Assembly (NCBI RefSeq): GCF_014648775.1
Contig: NZ_BMRT01000001.1
Location: forward strand, 806,001-870,000
Direction: 5' to 3'
DNA length: 64,000 nt
Source of the DNA: Streptomyces abikoensis
GTDB taxonomy: Bacteria > Actinomycetota > Actinomycetes > Streptomycetales > Streptomycetaceae
Part shown: in pieces, positions 5,970 to 15,605 of the stretch
How positions within the stretch are numbered: the first letter of the stretch is position 1
Layout: the number at the start of each line of letters is the position of its first letter
Program-made: the position numbers and the translations under genes
Notes under the pieces: model-generated
Databases searched by the model: none
What the model was told of the DNA's origin: nothing
Seen by the model: the letters and a program-made list of their open reading frames with translations, nothing else

Positions 5970-8785
5970 TGCCGGCCACCACAAACCTGCGGCGGCCCGG
6001 CGATGCCCCCGGTCCCGGAATCCGTTCACCGGAGGCCGGGCCCCTCGCGCAGACCCTGCCGCCCGCGGACGTCTTCGCCGCTCTGGGCAGCGATCCCGGT
6101 GGTTTGCCGGTCGCGGAGGTCGTGGCGCGTGCCGTGCGCTACGGCGCGAACGAGCTGCCTCGCGCCGCTCGGAGGGCACCCTGGCGGCAGCTGGCTGCCC
6201 AGTTCACCGACCTGTTCGCCGTGGTCCTGATCGTCGCTTCCGCGATCACCTTCCTGGCCTGGGGGCTCGAGCGTCCGCGTGACAGCGGCACGCTGCAGCT
6301 GGCTGTCGCGATCCTCGGTGTCGTGCTGCTGAACGCCGCCATCGGCTTCGTGCAGGAGTACTCGGCCGAGCGGACCGCGGAGTCGTTGCAGGCGATGGTT
6401 CCGCACGCCTGCCGGGTCCTGCGCGGTGGGGAGCGGCGGGAGGTGCCGGTGCGGGAGCTGGTTCCCGGGGATGTGGTGCTGCTGGAGGCGGGGGACGCGG
6501 TGCCAGCGGACTGCCGACTGGTGGAGGCGTACGACCTGTCGGTGAACAACGCGGCGCTGACGGGCGAGAGCGACGCGGTGACGCGCACGGCCGAGGCAGT
6601 GGCCGCCGGGCCGGTGCTCCAAGCCCGCAACGCCGTCTTCATGGGGACGGACGTGGTGGTCGGCTCGGCCAAGGCCGTGGTCTGCGCCACGGGTGCCGCG
6701 ACGGAGTTCGGGCGGATCTTCCGTCTGGCTGCCGCGGCGCCGCGGCAGCGCACGCCGTTGCAGCAACAGGTGGCCGTCATGGCGCGCCGGGTGGCGGTGG
6801 CAGCTCTGGCCACCGGGGCCGTGCTGTTCGCCGTGCGCCTGCCGACGGGGCAGTCGCTGGTGCCGTCGTTCGTGTTCGCGCTCGGGGTGATGGTGGCGCT
6901 GGTGCCCGAGGGGCTGCCGGCGACGCTGTCGGTGTCGCTGGCCGTCGGGGTGCGGCGCATGGCCCGTCGGCACGCGCTGGTGAAGAAGCTGCTGGCAGTG
7001 GAGGCACTGGGCTCCACCACGGTGGTGTGCACGGACAAGACGGGGACGCTCACCGAGGCCGAGATGACCGTCGTGGCGGTTTGGGCGGGCGGCGTGACGC
7101 ACCCCGTGACCGGGGTCGGTTACGCGCCCGAGGGCGAGGTCTCCGGTGACGGCCAGGTGCACGAGCTGCTCCGGACAGCGGCGCTCTGCTCCGACGCCCG
7201 GCTGATGCCGCCCTCCGACCGCCGGGGATGGCGGGTGCTGGGCGACACCACCGAGGGCGCCCTGCTGGTGGCGGCGGCGAAAGCCGGCCTCGACCCGGTG
7301 TCCGACGAGGCTGCCGCGCCTCGAACAGCCGACTATCCGTTCGACCCGATGCGCAAGATGATGAGCGTGGTGTGCGCCGAGCCCGGCGACGGCCACCGCG
7401 CCTACGTGAAGGGGGCGCCGCACGAGCTGCTGGCACGGTGCTCCGACATCGACTGGCAGGGGGCGTCCCGACCCCTGACGGCCGACACGCGCGCCGCCGT
7501 CGCCTCGGCCGCCGACGAGCTCGCCGGGCGGGGGCTGCGGGTGCTCGGCGTGGCGGCCCGTACGGTGTCCGGTCCCCGGCCAACCCAGGAGGAGGCCGAG
7601 AACGGGCTGACGTTGCTGGGGTTGGTCGGCATGCTGGACCCGCCCCGTCCCGAGGTGAGCGCGGCGGTGGCCGCCTGCCGCTCCGCCGGCATCCGCATCG
7701 TCATGGTGACCGGCGACCACCCGCTGACCGCCGAAGCCGTGGCCCGGCGCGTGGGCATCGTCCGCGAAGCACGCCCCACCGTGGTGACCGGCGACCGTCT
7801 GGACGCCATGGACGACGAAGACCTGGACCGGCTGCTTGCGCAGTCCGGGGAGCTGCTGCTGTGCCGGGTGAGCCCCGAGCACAAGATGCGGGTGGTCACC
7901 GCCTTCCAGCGGCGCGGCGAGGTCGTCGCCGTCACCGGCGACGGCGCCAACGACGCACCCGCCCTCAAGCATGCCGACATCGGCGTCGCCATGGGCGCCT
8001 CGGGAACGGACGTGGCGCGCGAGGCGGCGGTCATGGTGCTGCTGGACGACTCGTTCGCCTCCATCGCCGTCGCCGTACGGCTGGGCCGCTCGGTCTACCA
8101 GAACATCCGCAAGTTCCTCGTCTACCTCTTCAGCCACAACATCGCCGAGCTCGTGCCCATCCTCGCCGCCACCTTCACCGGCTTCCCGCTTGTCCCCATC
8201 AGCGCCGTGCAGATCCTCGCCATCGACCTCGGCTCCGACGTCCTGCCCGCCCTCGCCCTGGGCACCGAACCGCCCGAGCCGGACGTCATACAGCGCCCAC
8301 CCCGCTCGCGCGACGAACGGCTCTTCTCCGCCGACGTCGTCCGGCGCTTCCTCTTCCTCGGCACCATCCAGGCGATCGGCGTGTGTGCCATGTTCTTCTG
8401 GCGGGTGAACTCCGCCGGGATCCCCTATTCCGCCTTCACGGCGGACAACCCCGTCTACCGGGAGGCGATCACCATGACCCAGGCGGGCATCGTCGTCAGC
8501 CAGTTCTTCAACGCCCTGGCCGTGCGGACGGAACGGCAGAGCGTCCTGCGCGCCGGCCTGTTCTCCAACCCTCTGCTACTGGCCGCTGGCGCACTGGGCA
8601 TCGCCCTGATGGCCGCCATCAGCTATGCGCCACCTCTGCAGGCCGTCTTCCACACCGCCCCGCTGAGCCCGGCCGACTGGGCAGTGCTCGCCTGCCTGGG
8701 CCTGCTCCTCCTGGTCGCCGAAGAGACCAGGAAATGGTGGCTGCGGCGCCGGGAAGCCCCTGCCGACGAGGGAGCACACCGATGA
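5969..8785 (+). CDS. P-type cation-transporting ATPase (type II)
   Basis: 938 aa from the ATG at 5969; a GTG 153 bases upstream is in frame but adds only Arg-rich sequence. The order is N-terminal cation-ATPase domain, actuator domain with the TGES loop, M4 with PEGLPATLSVSLAVG, phosphorylation site VCTDKTGTLTE, nucleotide-binding KGAPHELLARC, hinge TGDGANDAPALK, and C-terminal membrane helices with LAIDLGSDVLPALALGTEPPEPD. The M6 IDLGSD motif resembles Na+/K+-type pumps more than Ca2+ pumps, so the ion is uncertain (Na+, K+ or Ca2+). It overlaps the first TrkA-like gene by ATGA, which points to a joint role in monovalent-cation homeostasis. Located in the cell membrane. Confidence 0.88.
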   Translation: MPATTNLRRPGDAPGPGIRSPEAGPLAQTLPPADVFAALGSDPGGLPVAEVVARAVRYGANELPRAARRAPWRQLAAQFTDLFAVVLIVASAITFLAWGLERPRDSGTLQLAVAILGVVLLNAAIGFVQEYSAERTAESLQAMVPHACRVLRGGERREVPVRELVPGDVVLLEAGDAVPADCRLVEAYDLSVNNAALTGESDAVTRTAEAVAAGPVLQARNAVFMGTDVVVGSAKAVVCATGAATEFGRIFRLAAAAPRQRTPLQQQVAVMARRVAVAALATGAVLFAVRLPTGQSLVPSFVFALGVMVALVPEGLPATLSVSLAVGVRRMARRHALVKKLLAVEALGSTTVVCTDKTGTLTEAEMTVVAVWAGGVTHPVTGVGYAPEGEVSGDGQVHELLRTAALCSDARLMPPSDRRGWRVLGDTTEGALLVAAAKAGLDPVSDEAAAPRTADYPFDPMRKMMSVVCAEPGDGHRAYVKGAPHELLARCSDIDWQGASRPLTADTRAAVASAADELAGRGLRVLGVAARTVSGPRPTQEEAENGLTLLGLVGMLDPPRPEVSAAVAACRSAGIRIVMVTGDHPLTAEAVARRVGIVREARPTVVTGDRLDAMDDEDLDRLLAQSGELLLCRVSPEHKMRVVTAFQRRGEVVAVTGDGANDAPALKHADIGVAMGASGTDVAREAAVMVLLDDSFASIAVAVRLGRSVYQNIRKFLVYLFSHNIAELVPILAATFTGFPLVPISAVQILAIDLGSDVLPALALGTEPPEPDVIQRPPRSRDERLFSADVVRRFLFLGTIQAIGVCAMFFWRVNSAGIPYSAFTADNPVYREAITMTQAGIVVSQFFNALAVRTERQSVLRAGLFSNPLLLAAGALGIALMAAISYAPPLQAVFHTAPLSPADWAVLACLGLLLLVAEETRKWWLRRREAPADEGAHR

Positions 8786-9441
8786 AGCTGATCATCGTCG
8801 GCTGCGGCAGAGTCGGTTCCACCCTTGCCATCCGGCTCGTCGCCGAAGGACACGACGTTCACGTCATCGACCAGGTCGCCCGCACCCGCCGCCTGCTCCC
8901 CGAGAACTTCGCCGGCCGCTTCCACCTCGGCAATGGCTACAGCCGTACGGCCCTGGAGGCCGCCGGCATCGAACACGCCGACGCCTTCGTCGCCGTCACC
9001 TCCCGTGACGACAGCAACATCGTCTGCGCCCGGACGGCGAAGGAGACCTACCGGGTGCCGATGGTCTTCGCGCGCGTCTACGACCCCCGGCGCGCCGGCC
9101 TCTACCGCGAGCTGGGCATCCCGACCATCGCCAGTGTCAGCTGGACGGTCGACCGCATCCACCGGATGCTGCTGCACCGCCACCTCGAACCGGAGCTCAC
9201 CTTCGGCAACGGCGAGACGGTCCTGGTGCGTTCCGCCCTCCCCCACTACCTGACGGGCCGACCGATCGCCGACTTCGACGTGGAGGGCGAAATCCGCGTC
9301 GTGGAGGTCACCCGCGCCGGTCACTCCCTCCTCCCCGCCCACGGCACCCTCACCGAGCCGCACGACGTCGTGACCTTCGCCGTCGCCGCCAAGTCCCTCG
9401 GCCGGCTTCGCACCTTCCTCGACAAGGAGCTGGGGACATGA
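8782..9441 (+). CDS. TrkA-family K+ transport regulator (RCK/KTN protein), first of pair
   Basis: 219 aa. The N-terminus has the Rossmann dinucleotide motif IIVGCGRVGS and an acidic ending of beta-2 (VHVID), typical of the NAD(H)-binding TrkA-N domain (about 1-120); a TrkA-C/RCK_C domain follows (about 140-215). It gates a K+ channel or Trk/Ktr transporter in response to the NAD(H) or adenine nucleotide pool. ATGA overlaps on both sides tie it to the P-type ATPase and to its twin. A two-gene TrkA arrangement (ceoB/ceoC) is known in actinobacteria. No transporter subunit is in the window. Confidence 0.85.
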   Translation: MKLIIVGCGRVGSTLAIRLVAEGHDVHVIDQVARTRRLLPENFAGRFHLGNGYSRTALEAAGIEHADAFVAVTSRDDSNIVCARTAKETYRVPMVFARVYDPRRAGLYRELGIPTIASVSWTVDRIHRMLLHRHLEPELTFGNGETVLVRSALPHYLTGRPIADFDVEGEIRVVEVTRAGHSLLPAHGTLTEPHDVVTFAVAAKSLGRLRTFLDKELGT

Positions 9442-10094
9442 AGGTCGTGATCGCAGGAGCCGGCCGGCTCGGCACGAGAATCGCCCAGGTCCTGCTCGCC
9501 ACCGGCCACCAGGTGACGCTCGTCGACACCGACGATGACCGCGTCGCCGAGCTACGAGGTCAGGTGGCTGCTGACCTGATGAGCGGGGATGCCTGCGAGC
9601 CGGCGGTCCTGGAACACGTCGGCGCTCGGACGGCCGACCTGGTCGTCGCCGCGACGGGGAAGGACGACACCAACCTCGTCATCGCCCTGCTGGCCAAGCG
9701 GCACTTCTCGGTCCCTCGCGTGGCCGCACGCGTCAACGACGACGACAACGCCTGGTTGTTCGACCGGAACTGGGGCGTCGACATCGCCCTCCCGGCCGCC
9801 GCACCCCTGGTATCGCTGATCGAGGAGGCCACGGCGGCCACCGACACCGTGGCCCTGCTGCGGCTGAGCAAAGCCGGGGTCGACGTGATCGAGACGGCCA
9901 TCACCGAGCGGTCCCGGGCGGCCGGCCGGGCACTGGGCGACCTCCCGCTCCCCGCCGGTACGGTCGTCGCGACCGTCATCCGCGACGGCCAACCAACCGC
10001 TCCCGCTTCCGGGTTGGTGCTCCAGCCCGGTGACGAGGTCCTGCTCGTCTCGCACGAGGCGTCGGAACGGGAGATTCACGCCGCCTTCCAGTAA
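9438..10094 (+). CDS. TrkA-family K+ transport regulator, second of pair
   Basis: 218 aa, ATGA overlap with the first TrkA. N-terminal motif VIAGAGRLGTRIAQVLLATG with VTLVDTD at the end of beta-2 gives a complete NAD-binding fold; the RCK_C domain ends with QPGDEVLLVSH. It shares the fold but not close identity with the upstream twin, fitting a heteromeric RCK ring. It presumably acts at the inner face of the membrane with a partner K+ transporter encoded elsewhere. Confidence 0.87.
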   Translation: MKVVIAGAGRLGTRIAQVLLATGHQVTLVDTDDDRVAELRGQVAADLMSGDACEPAVLEHVGARTADLVVAATGKDDTNLVIALLAKRHFSVPRVAARVNDDDNAWLFDRNWGVDIALPAAAPLVSLIEEATAATDTVALLRLSKAGVDVIETAITERSRAAGRALGDLPLPAGTVVATVIRDGQPTAPASGLVLQPGDEVLLVSHEASEREIHAAFQ

Positions 10095-10175
10095 GGAAAG
10101 GTCTCGTGAACGACGACGCGGACCACAGCCGTGCCGATAGCGTGGCCGCATCGCCGACAGGAAAGGGCCACCAGG

Positions 10176-10976
10176 GTGGTTGAGCGGATATGGCTGGACG
10201 TTCCGTACGCGCAGAAGGACGAGGCGAAGGCGGCCGGAGCCCGCTGGGATCCGGCCGCCAAGCGCTGGTACGCGCCCCGCGAGGGGATGACCACCCTCGC
10301 CCCCTGGGCCGCCGCCCCGGACATCCCGGACCTGCTGCCGGGTGAGGACCGTACGCTCGGCAGCGGGCTGTTCGTCGACCTGGTGCCCAGCAGCTGCTGG
10401 TTCACCAACGTCCGCTCCTGCGTCGCCCAACGCGACTGGGAACGCCTGCGCCGCATGATCACCCGCCGCGCCGGCCTGCGCTGCGAAGCCTGCGGAGCGG
10501 AAGAGGACCGCCAGGCCAAGCGGTGGCTCGAAGCGCACGAACGGTGGGTCTACGACGAGGCGCGCCGCGTGCAGACGCTCAAGCGCCTGATCTGCCTGTG
10601 CACCCACTGCCACACCGTCACCCACTTCGGCTATGCCCAGGTCCGCGGTCTGGAGACGCAAGCCTTCGCCCACCTGGTGCACGTCACCGGGATGAGCCCG
10701 GGACAGGCCCGGCAGCACGTCGACGCGGCCTTCGCCCTGTGGGAGCAACGCTCGGCCCTGACCTGGAGCCTGGACCTGCGCATCCTCACCGGAGCCGGTA
10801 TCACCGTCACTCCCCCGCCGGACGCACGGCACCGCCGCGGCATCGCAGCAGCGACGCTGGCGGCCGAGGAGACCGCCAGGTCGTCCCCGGCCTCGCGGGA
10901 CATGCCGTCGGTACCTCGGCAGGACGCCCCCTCGGCCTTCGTCCGGAGCCTGTTCCGCGGTGCACGTCGGGGCTGA
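10176..10976 (+). CDS. DUF5710 domain plus HNH-like zinc nuclease fold
   Basis: 266 aa from the GTG at 10176, which has GAAAGG 10 bases upstream; an ATG at 10131 lacks a site. Residues 3-35 (RIWLDVPYAQKDEAKAAGARW) are a DUF5710 domain. Residues about 85-150 carry CEACG, then LEAHERW, then LICLCTHCHTVTHFG: two CxxC zinc knuckles around a histidine, the layout of an HNH endonuclease (McrA-like). The tail is low-complexity. It lies 81 bases after the TrkA pair on the same strand and converges on the next ATPase gene with 4 bases between the stops. DUF5710 is usually in plasmid or DNA-processing proteins; the substrate here is unknown. Confidence 0.6.
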   Translation: MVERIWLDVPYAQKDEAKAAGARWDPAAKRWYAPREGMTTLAPWAAAPDIPDLLPGEDRTLGSGLFVDLVPSSCWFTNVRSCVAQRDWERLRRMITRRAGLRCEACGAEEDRQAKRWLEAHERWVYDEARRVQTLKRLICLCTHCHTVTHFGYAQVRGLETQAFAHLVHVTGMSPGQARQHVDAAFALWEQRSALTWSLDLRILTGAGITVTPPPDARHRRGIAAATLAAEETARSSPASRDMPSVPRQDAPSAFVRSLFRGARRG

Positions 10977-10980
10977 GGTG

Positions 10981-13566
10981 TCACCGGGGCCGGGCCCACC
11001 GGGCTCCGCCGCCTTCCGGCACGAGCCACGCCTGCAGGCGCATCGCCGCGAACCCGAGCAGGAACGCGGCGCCCGCCAGCCCCACGTCGGACAGGGCAGG
11101 AGGCTGGGTGCCCAGGAGTTCGCGCAGGAGGGGTACGTACGCCCCTGCGATCTGCAGGGCGAGCGCCGCCGCCAGGGCCAGGAGGAGAAAGGGGTTGGCC
11201 AGGCTTCCGGGCCGGGCCCGGGAGCCCAGACCAACGCCGAGCTGGGTGGCGCCGAGGACCAGGAAGACCAGTGTCTGCCAAGGTCGGCCCGTGCCGTGGG
11301 CCCAGTACCCGACGGCCAGGGTGACCACCGCGATGAGGGCGCCCAGCGCGAGGATGCGGGCCCACAGCCCCTCCCCCAGCACGCTCTCCTCCGGCGGCCG
11401 GGGCGGCCGGTGCATGGAGTCGCCAGCCGTGGGTTCTGCGCCGAGGGCCACGCCGGGCAGGCCGTGGGTGAGGAGGTTGATCCACAGGATCTGTGCCGGC
11501 AGCAGCGGCAGGGGCATGCCCAGGGCAGGGCCGGCGAGCATGACCAGGATCTCCGCGCTGCCGCCCGCGAGGGCGTAGAGGAGGAAGCGCCGGACGTTGG
11601 CGTAGACCCGGCGTCCCTCTTCGACGGCCGCGACGACGGTGCCGATGTCGTCGTCGGCCAGGACCAGGTCGGCGGCCTGCCGGGCCACTTCCGTGCCGCG
11701 CCGCCCCATGGCCACGCCGATGTCGGCCCGGCGCAGGGCGGGCCCGTCGTTGACGCCGTCGCCCGTCATGGCCACGACGTGCCCGGCGGTCCGCCAGGAT
11801 TCGACGATGCCGAGCTTCTGCTCCGGTGTCGTACGGGCGAACACGCGCACTGCAGTGGGGTCTCCGGCCGTCCCGCCCCGGATCTCCTGGCCGGTGACGG
11901 CTTCCTCGTGAGCGGAGGCGATGCCCAGTCTCCGGGCGACGGCTTCGGCGGTCAGCGGGTGGTCCCCGGTAACAAGCACGGGGGTGATGCCCGCCGCCCG
12001 GCATGCCGCGACCGTATCGGCGGCGGCCTCCCGGGGCGGGTCGAGGATCGCGACGAGCCCGAGCAGGCGAAGGCCGTTCTCCAAGTCGTCCGGCGCGGAG
12101 TCCGCCCTGTCGGCCGTGGCCACCGCCAGTACCCGGTACCCGTCGCGCGCCCACTCCCCGGCTCGTGCCAGCGCTCGGCGGCACGACTGCGCATCGTCTT
12201 CGGCGATATGGTCCCCGCACAGGACCGTTTCGGGCGCACCCTTGCACACGACACGCAGCTGCCCGCCGGGGTGGCGGTGCACCGTGGTCATGCGCTTGCG
12301 TTCGCTGCTGAACGGGATCTCATCCACGCGCGGCATGCTCTCGCGCAACACCGCCGCGTCCAGGTCGAATCGGGCGGCAGCAGTCAGCAGGGCGGCTTCC
12401 GTCGGATCGCCCAGCGCCGTCCAGGCACCGTCGCCCGAACCGGGCGGACGAAGTGCGGCGTCGTTGCACAGCACCGCGGCGGTCAGCAGCTCGGCCAGGT
12501 CCGGCGCCTGGTCGCCCCATAGGAGGTGCCCGTCCCGTTCCACACGCCCTTCCGGCGCGTAGCCGGTGCCGGAGACGGTGGCCTCGCCGCCCGCCGGAGT
12601 CCACAGCCGCTGGGCGGCCATGCGGCCCTCGGTGAGGGTTCCGGTCTTGTCCGTGGCCAGCACAGTGATCGAGCCCAGGGTCTCCACGGCAGGCAACCGG
12701 CGGACGATAGCGTGCCGCGCGGCCATCCGGTGGGCGCCGAGGGCCAGGGCGAGGGTCACGACGGCCGGCAGGGACTCGGGAACCGCGGCGACGACCAGGC
12801 TGATCGCCGCCACCACCATCAGCTCCACCGGTTGCCCACGTACGATCCCGACGAGCAGCACCACAGCGGACAGCACGACGGCGACCAGGGCCAAGGCGCG
12901 GCCGAAGCGCGCCAACCGGTGCTGGAGCGGAGTGAGTCCGGGCGGCGGCGCCATCAGGGCAGCGATCCGGCCGGTGGCACTGGCTGCGCCGGTCGCCGTC
13001 ACCTCGACGCGGCCACGGCCACGCAGCACCACCGTCCCCGCCGACACCGCAGCGGCCGACGAGTCGTGCGACGACGTCTCCTTGGCCACCGGCACGGACT
13101 CACCGGTCAGTGAGGACTCGTCCACCAGCAGTCGCGCCGCCTCGAGGACACGGCCATCGGCGGGGACGACGTCGCCCTCACCCAGCAGGACCACGTCGCC
13201 GGGCACGATGTCCGCAGAGTTCACCTCCCGCTCGGCGCCGTCGCGCACCACGCGGACCACCGGAGCGCTGAGCACGCGAAGCGCCGCCACAGCCTTCTCC
13301 GCACGGACTTCCTGGGCCACACCGACCGCGCTGTTGACCACGACGACGATCCCGATGATCGATGCATCGACGAGGTCGCCGGTGGCCACGGTGAGCACCA
13401 TGGCGGCCAGCAGCACCAGGATCAGCGGGTCACGCAGCTGGGCGAGCACCCGCCGCCACACCGGCGTCCGGCGGACGGAACCGATGACATTGGGGCCGTG
13501 GCGCGCCAGGCGGCACACGGCCTCGGCCTCGGTCAGCCCCTGGAGTTCCTGCCGTGGCATTGTCAT
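10981..13566 (-). CDS. P-type cation ATPase, Ca2+/CtpF-like
   Basis: 861 aa. The N-terminal domain carries GLTEAEAVCRLARHGPN; the actuator has LTGES; M4 PESLPAVVTLALALG; phosphorylation site LATDKTGTLTEG; hinge MTGDGVNDGPALRRADIGVA; M5-M6 with LPAQILWINLLTHGLPGVALG. The PE-LPAVVT motif and M6 INL-T-G pattern fit type IIA (Ca2+-ATPase-like) pumps such as mycobacterial CtpF, a DosR-regulon member. A TMPR alternative start lies 2 codons downstream. It is followed in the same direction only by open space and stands head-on to the HNH gene. Located in the membrane; the exact ion is not provable from sequence. Confidence 0.87.
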   Translation of the reverse strand: MTMPRQELQGLTEAEAVCRLARHGPNVIGSVRRTPVWRRVLAQLRDPLILVLLAAMVLTVATGDLVDASIIGIVVVVNSAVGVAQEVRAEKAVAALRVLSAPVVRVVRDGAEREVNSADIVPGDVVLLGEGDVVPADGRVLEAARLLVDESSLTGESVPVAKETSSHDSSAAAVSAGTVVLRGRGRVEVTATGAASATGRIAALMAPPPGLTPLQHRLARFGRALALVAVVLSAVVLLVGIVRGQPVELMVVAAISLVVAAVPESLPAVVTLALALGAHRMAARHAIVRRLPAVETLGSITVLATDKTGTLTEGRMAAQRLWTPAGGEATVSGTGYAPEGRVERDGHLLWGDQAPDLAELLTAAVLCNDAALRPPGSGDGAWTALGDPTEAALLTAAARFDLDAAVLRESMPRVDEIPFSSERKRMTTVHRHPGGQLRVVCKGAPETVLCGDHIAEDDAQSCRRALARAGEWARDGYRVLAVATADRADSAPDDLENGLRLLGLVAILDPPREAAADTVAACRAAGITPVLVTGDHPLTAEAVARRLGIASAHEEAVTGQEIRGGTAGDPTAVRVFARTTPEQKLGIVESWRTAGHVVAMTGDGVNDGPALRRADIGVAMGRRGTEVARQAADLVLADDDIGTVVAAVEEGRRVYANVRRFLLYALAGGSAEILVMLAGPALGMPLPLLPAQILWINLLTHGLPGVALGAEPTAGDSMHRPPRPPEESVLGEGLWARILALGALIAVVTLAVGYWAHGTGRPWQTLVFLVLGATQLGVGLGSRARPGSLANPFLLLALAAALALQIAGAYVPLLRELLGTQPPALSDVGLAGAAFLLGFAAMRLQAWLVPEGGGARWARPR

Positions 13567-13599
13567 CGACGGGCCGTCTCCGTCTGCCCCGCCGAGGGC

Positions 13600-14283
13600 C
13601 TAGAGGCCGCTGCGGATGCGGCGGCCGCTGATCGTGCCGAGCGGGATGCGCACCCAGACGTCCCGTTCGCCGCCCGCCCAAGTCTGCGGGTCAGCGATGT
13701 CCCGCAGGCGCTGCTGCTCCTGTGGGTCGGTGACCGGTTCGGCCACCCCCCGAACGAGAATGCTCCACCCTTCACTGCGCGCCTCGTCGATCCTGTCGAC
13801 CTCGAAGGCCACTTCACCGCCGACCACGCTCGCGAGCGCGCCTCCGGCGGCCGTGCGGAAGACGATGGAGTCACCGACGAACCGGTAGTTGACGGGTGCG
13901 GCCTCGGGCCCCTCCGACCTGGAGAAGACCACCCGGCCGACGCCCCCCGCCGCGAGCTTCTCCCAGCACTCTTCGAGTGGCAGCTCCTCCAGCACCGGAC
14001 TGCGGGCCAGAGAGCTCCGGCCGGGTGGCTGCTCGGTGCCCCCACCCAGCAGGGCGGAGACCGAGATCCCCAGCGCGTCCGCCAGCCCGGACAGGGCCTC
14101 CAGCGATAGGACACCGGCCTGGGTCTCCACGTATGCAAGGTAACCGGGGTCCATCCCGGCCCGAGCAGCAGTCTCCTCGCGGGTCAGCCCCAGTTCTTCC
14201 CGTCGCTGCGCCACACGCCGGCCGAGATCGCTGCCAGGACGTACCCGAGGAGAGCCGGCTCCCTCTCCTGGTTCCGTGGCCAT
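13600..14283 (-). CDS. XRE helix-turn-helix fused to pyridoxamine-oxidase-like split barrel
   Basis: 227 aa from the ATG at 14283; the frame is open further upstream but with no similarity. Residues 18-75 are an XRE HTH (RRVAQRREELGLTREETAAR, then LEALSGLADALGISVSALLGG). Residues about 95-225 form a PNPOx-like flavin/haem split barrel (GRVVFSRSEGPEAAPVNYRF, then WSILVRGVAEPVTDP). Such fusions are probably redox- or flavin-sensing repressors. It is divergent from the USP gene at 14463, sharing a 179-bp promoter region, so it may control that gene. A second copy of this architecture is at 36149-36847. Confidence 0.8.
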   Translation of the reverse strand: MATEPGEGAGSPRVRPGSDLGRRVAQRREELGLTREETAARAGMDPGYLAYVETQAGVLSLEALSGLADALGISVSALLGGGTEQPPGRSSLARSPVLEELPLEECWEKLAAGGVGRVVFSRSEGPEAAPVNYRFVGDSIVFRTAAGGALASVVGGEVAFEVDRIDEARSEGWSILVRGVAEPVTDPQEQQRLRDIADPQTWAGGERDVWVRIPLGTISGRRIRSGL

Positions 14284-14462
14284 GGCCGTCTCCCGCTTCC
14301 TGATCGCAACGGCAGCTTCCGCCCCATCTTCCACAGCCCGGCCGCCGTCCGCACTCCGGAGACCCGGTGCGCCCCGGCATGCCGTGACGACGACGGCGAG
14401 GGATGGTGGAGACGGGGGCAACAACATCGGCCAGCGTCCCGGTCCGATGCACTGGCAAGGCG

Positions 14463-15341
14463 GTGAGCACAGTGGAGCACCCAGTGGTCGTGGGCGTCGA
14501 CGGGTCGGACGGCAGCCTCGCCGCCCTGGACTGGGCCACGGAGGAAGCCACCCGCTTCGGCCTCCCCCTGCGCGTGGTGTACGCGTCCCTGTGGGAGCGC
14601 TACGAAGGCGCGGTGCCATCCTTCACGGGTGAACGACCCGCGGAGGAGGTGGCGGCCCAGCACATCGTCGCCTCGTCGGAGCAGCGCGCCCGGCAGCTCT
14701 CCCCCGGCCTGGCGGTACACGCCGTGACCGCTCCGGACGACGCTGTGGAGGCGCTCGTGGAGGAGTCCGACAGCGCGTCCGTCGTGGTGACCGGCAGCTC
14801 GGGACGCGGAGCCGTCAAGGAACTCCTGCTGGGCTCGGTCAGCCTCGCCGTCGCGGGCCGCGCCAACTGCCCGGTCGTCGTCGTACGTGGCGAGGAACGC
14901 AACGTCAAAGGCATGAGCCACCGGGTCGTCGTCGGCGTGGGCGAGGCCGACGAGGCCGCCACCGCCGTTCGCTTCGCGTTCCGCGAAGCCGAGGCCCGCG
15001 GGTGCGAGCTGCAGGCTGTACGGGCCTGGCGCACTCCTCAGCAGCCCACGGACCCCACGACCGGGCTCGAGTCCGCCGCCCGGTCCCATGAGCAATGGGC
15101 CGGGGCAGTCCTGGACGAAGTGCTGGAGGAAGCCGTGGCTGCGCACCCGGACGTCCCCGTCACCCGGACGGTGGTGGAGGGACCGGCGCACCGCGCCCTG
15201 CTCGGGCCGGCCGCGGACGCCGACCTGCTCGTCCTCGGGGCCACCCGGCGACAGGACGGCTTTGGGCTGCACCTCGGCCGGGTCACCCACACGGCCCTGC
15301 ACCGCGCGGGCTGTCCGGTGGCGGTGGTGCCCCACCGGTAG
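14463..15341 (+). CDS. Universal stress protein, two UspA domains
   Basis: 292 aa from the GTG at 14463. Domain 1 (about 5-140) begins VVVGVDGSDGSLAALDWA and ends with the ATP-binding signature GSSGRGAVKELLLGSVS; domain 2 (about 150-290) begins VVVGVGEADEAATAV and ends TRRQDGFGLHLGRVTH. Tandem UspA proteins bind ATP and accumulate in hypoxic or dormant actinobacteria (e.g. mycobacterial Rv2623 type). This copy is complete in both domains, unlike the one at 33944. Divergent from an XRE-split-barrel regulator. Confidence 0.9.
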   Translation: MSTVEHPVVVGVDGSDGSLAALDWATEEATRFGLPLRVVYASLWERYEGAVPSFTGERPAEEVAAQHIVASSEQRARQLSPGLAVHAVTAPDDAVEALVEESDSASVVVTGSSGRGAVKELLLGSVSLAVAGRANCPVVVVRGEERNVKGMSHRVVVGVGEADEAATAVRFAFREAEARGCELQAVRAWRTPQQPTDPTTGLESAARSHEQWAGAVLDEVLEEAVAAHPDVPVTRTVVEGPAHRALLGPAADADLLVLGATRRQDGFGLHLGRVTHTALHRAGCPVAVVPHR

Positions 15342-15605
15342 GGCTCGCAACGCTCGCTCACCGTGCGCCGGCCAGGATCTCCCTCTCGATCCGGTGACGC
15401 ACGTGCGTCGCGAGTTCCCGTGGCGTGCTCGAGACAGCCGCCAGAGGGACGGAGCCCAAGAGCGGCCTTCTCTCGCTTCACCCCGTTGCACGCCCAGCCA
15501 GCCTCAGTCGGCGACGACGAAACCCAATACGTAAGTGATGGGTCAGCTTGACAACTTGTCTCGGCTGGCTTGACATGACGGAGTCTCACGTCTGAGCATT
15601 GACAC
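15342..15605. other. Intergenic, possible promoter near the right end
   Basis: Two TTGACA-like hexamers occur at 15548-15553 and 15570-15575, upstream of the gene at 15606. A minus-strand frame at 15356-15450 (ending STPRELATHVRHRIEREILA) looks like the C-terminal tail of a lost gene. Nothing else is recognisable. Confidence 0.35.

Noticed and set aside
6026..8137. 703-codon open frame on the minus strand
   Set aside because: It is the shadow of the P-type ATPase gene. It has His/Gly/Arg-rich low-complexity translation, no start site and no domain.
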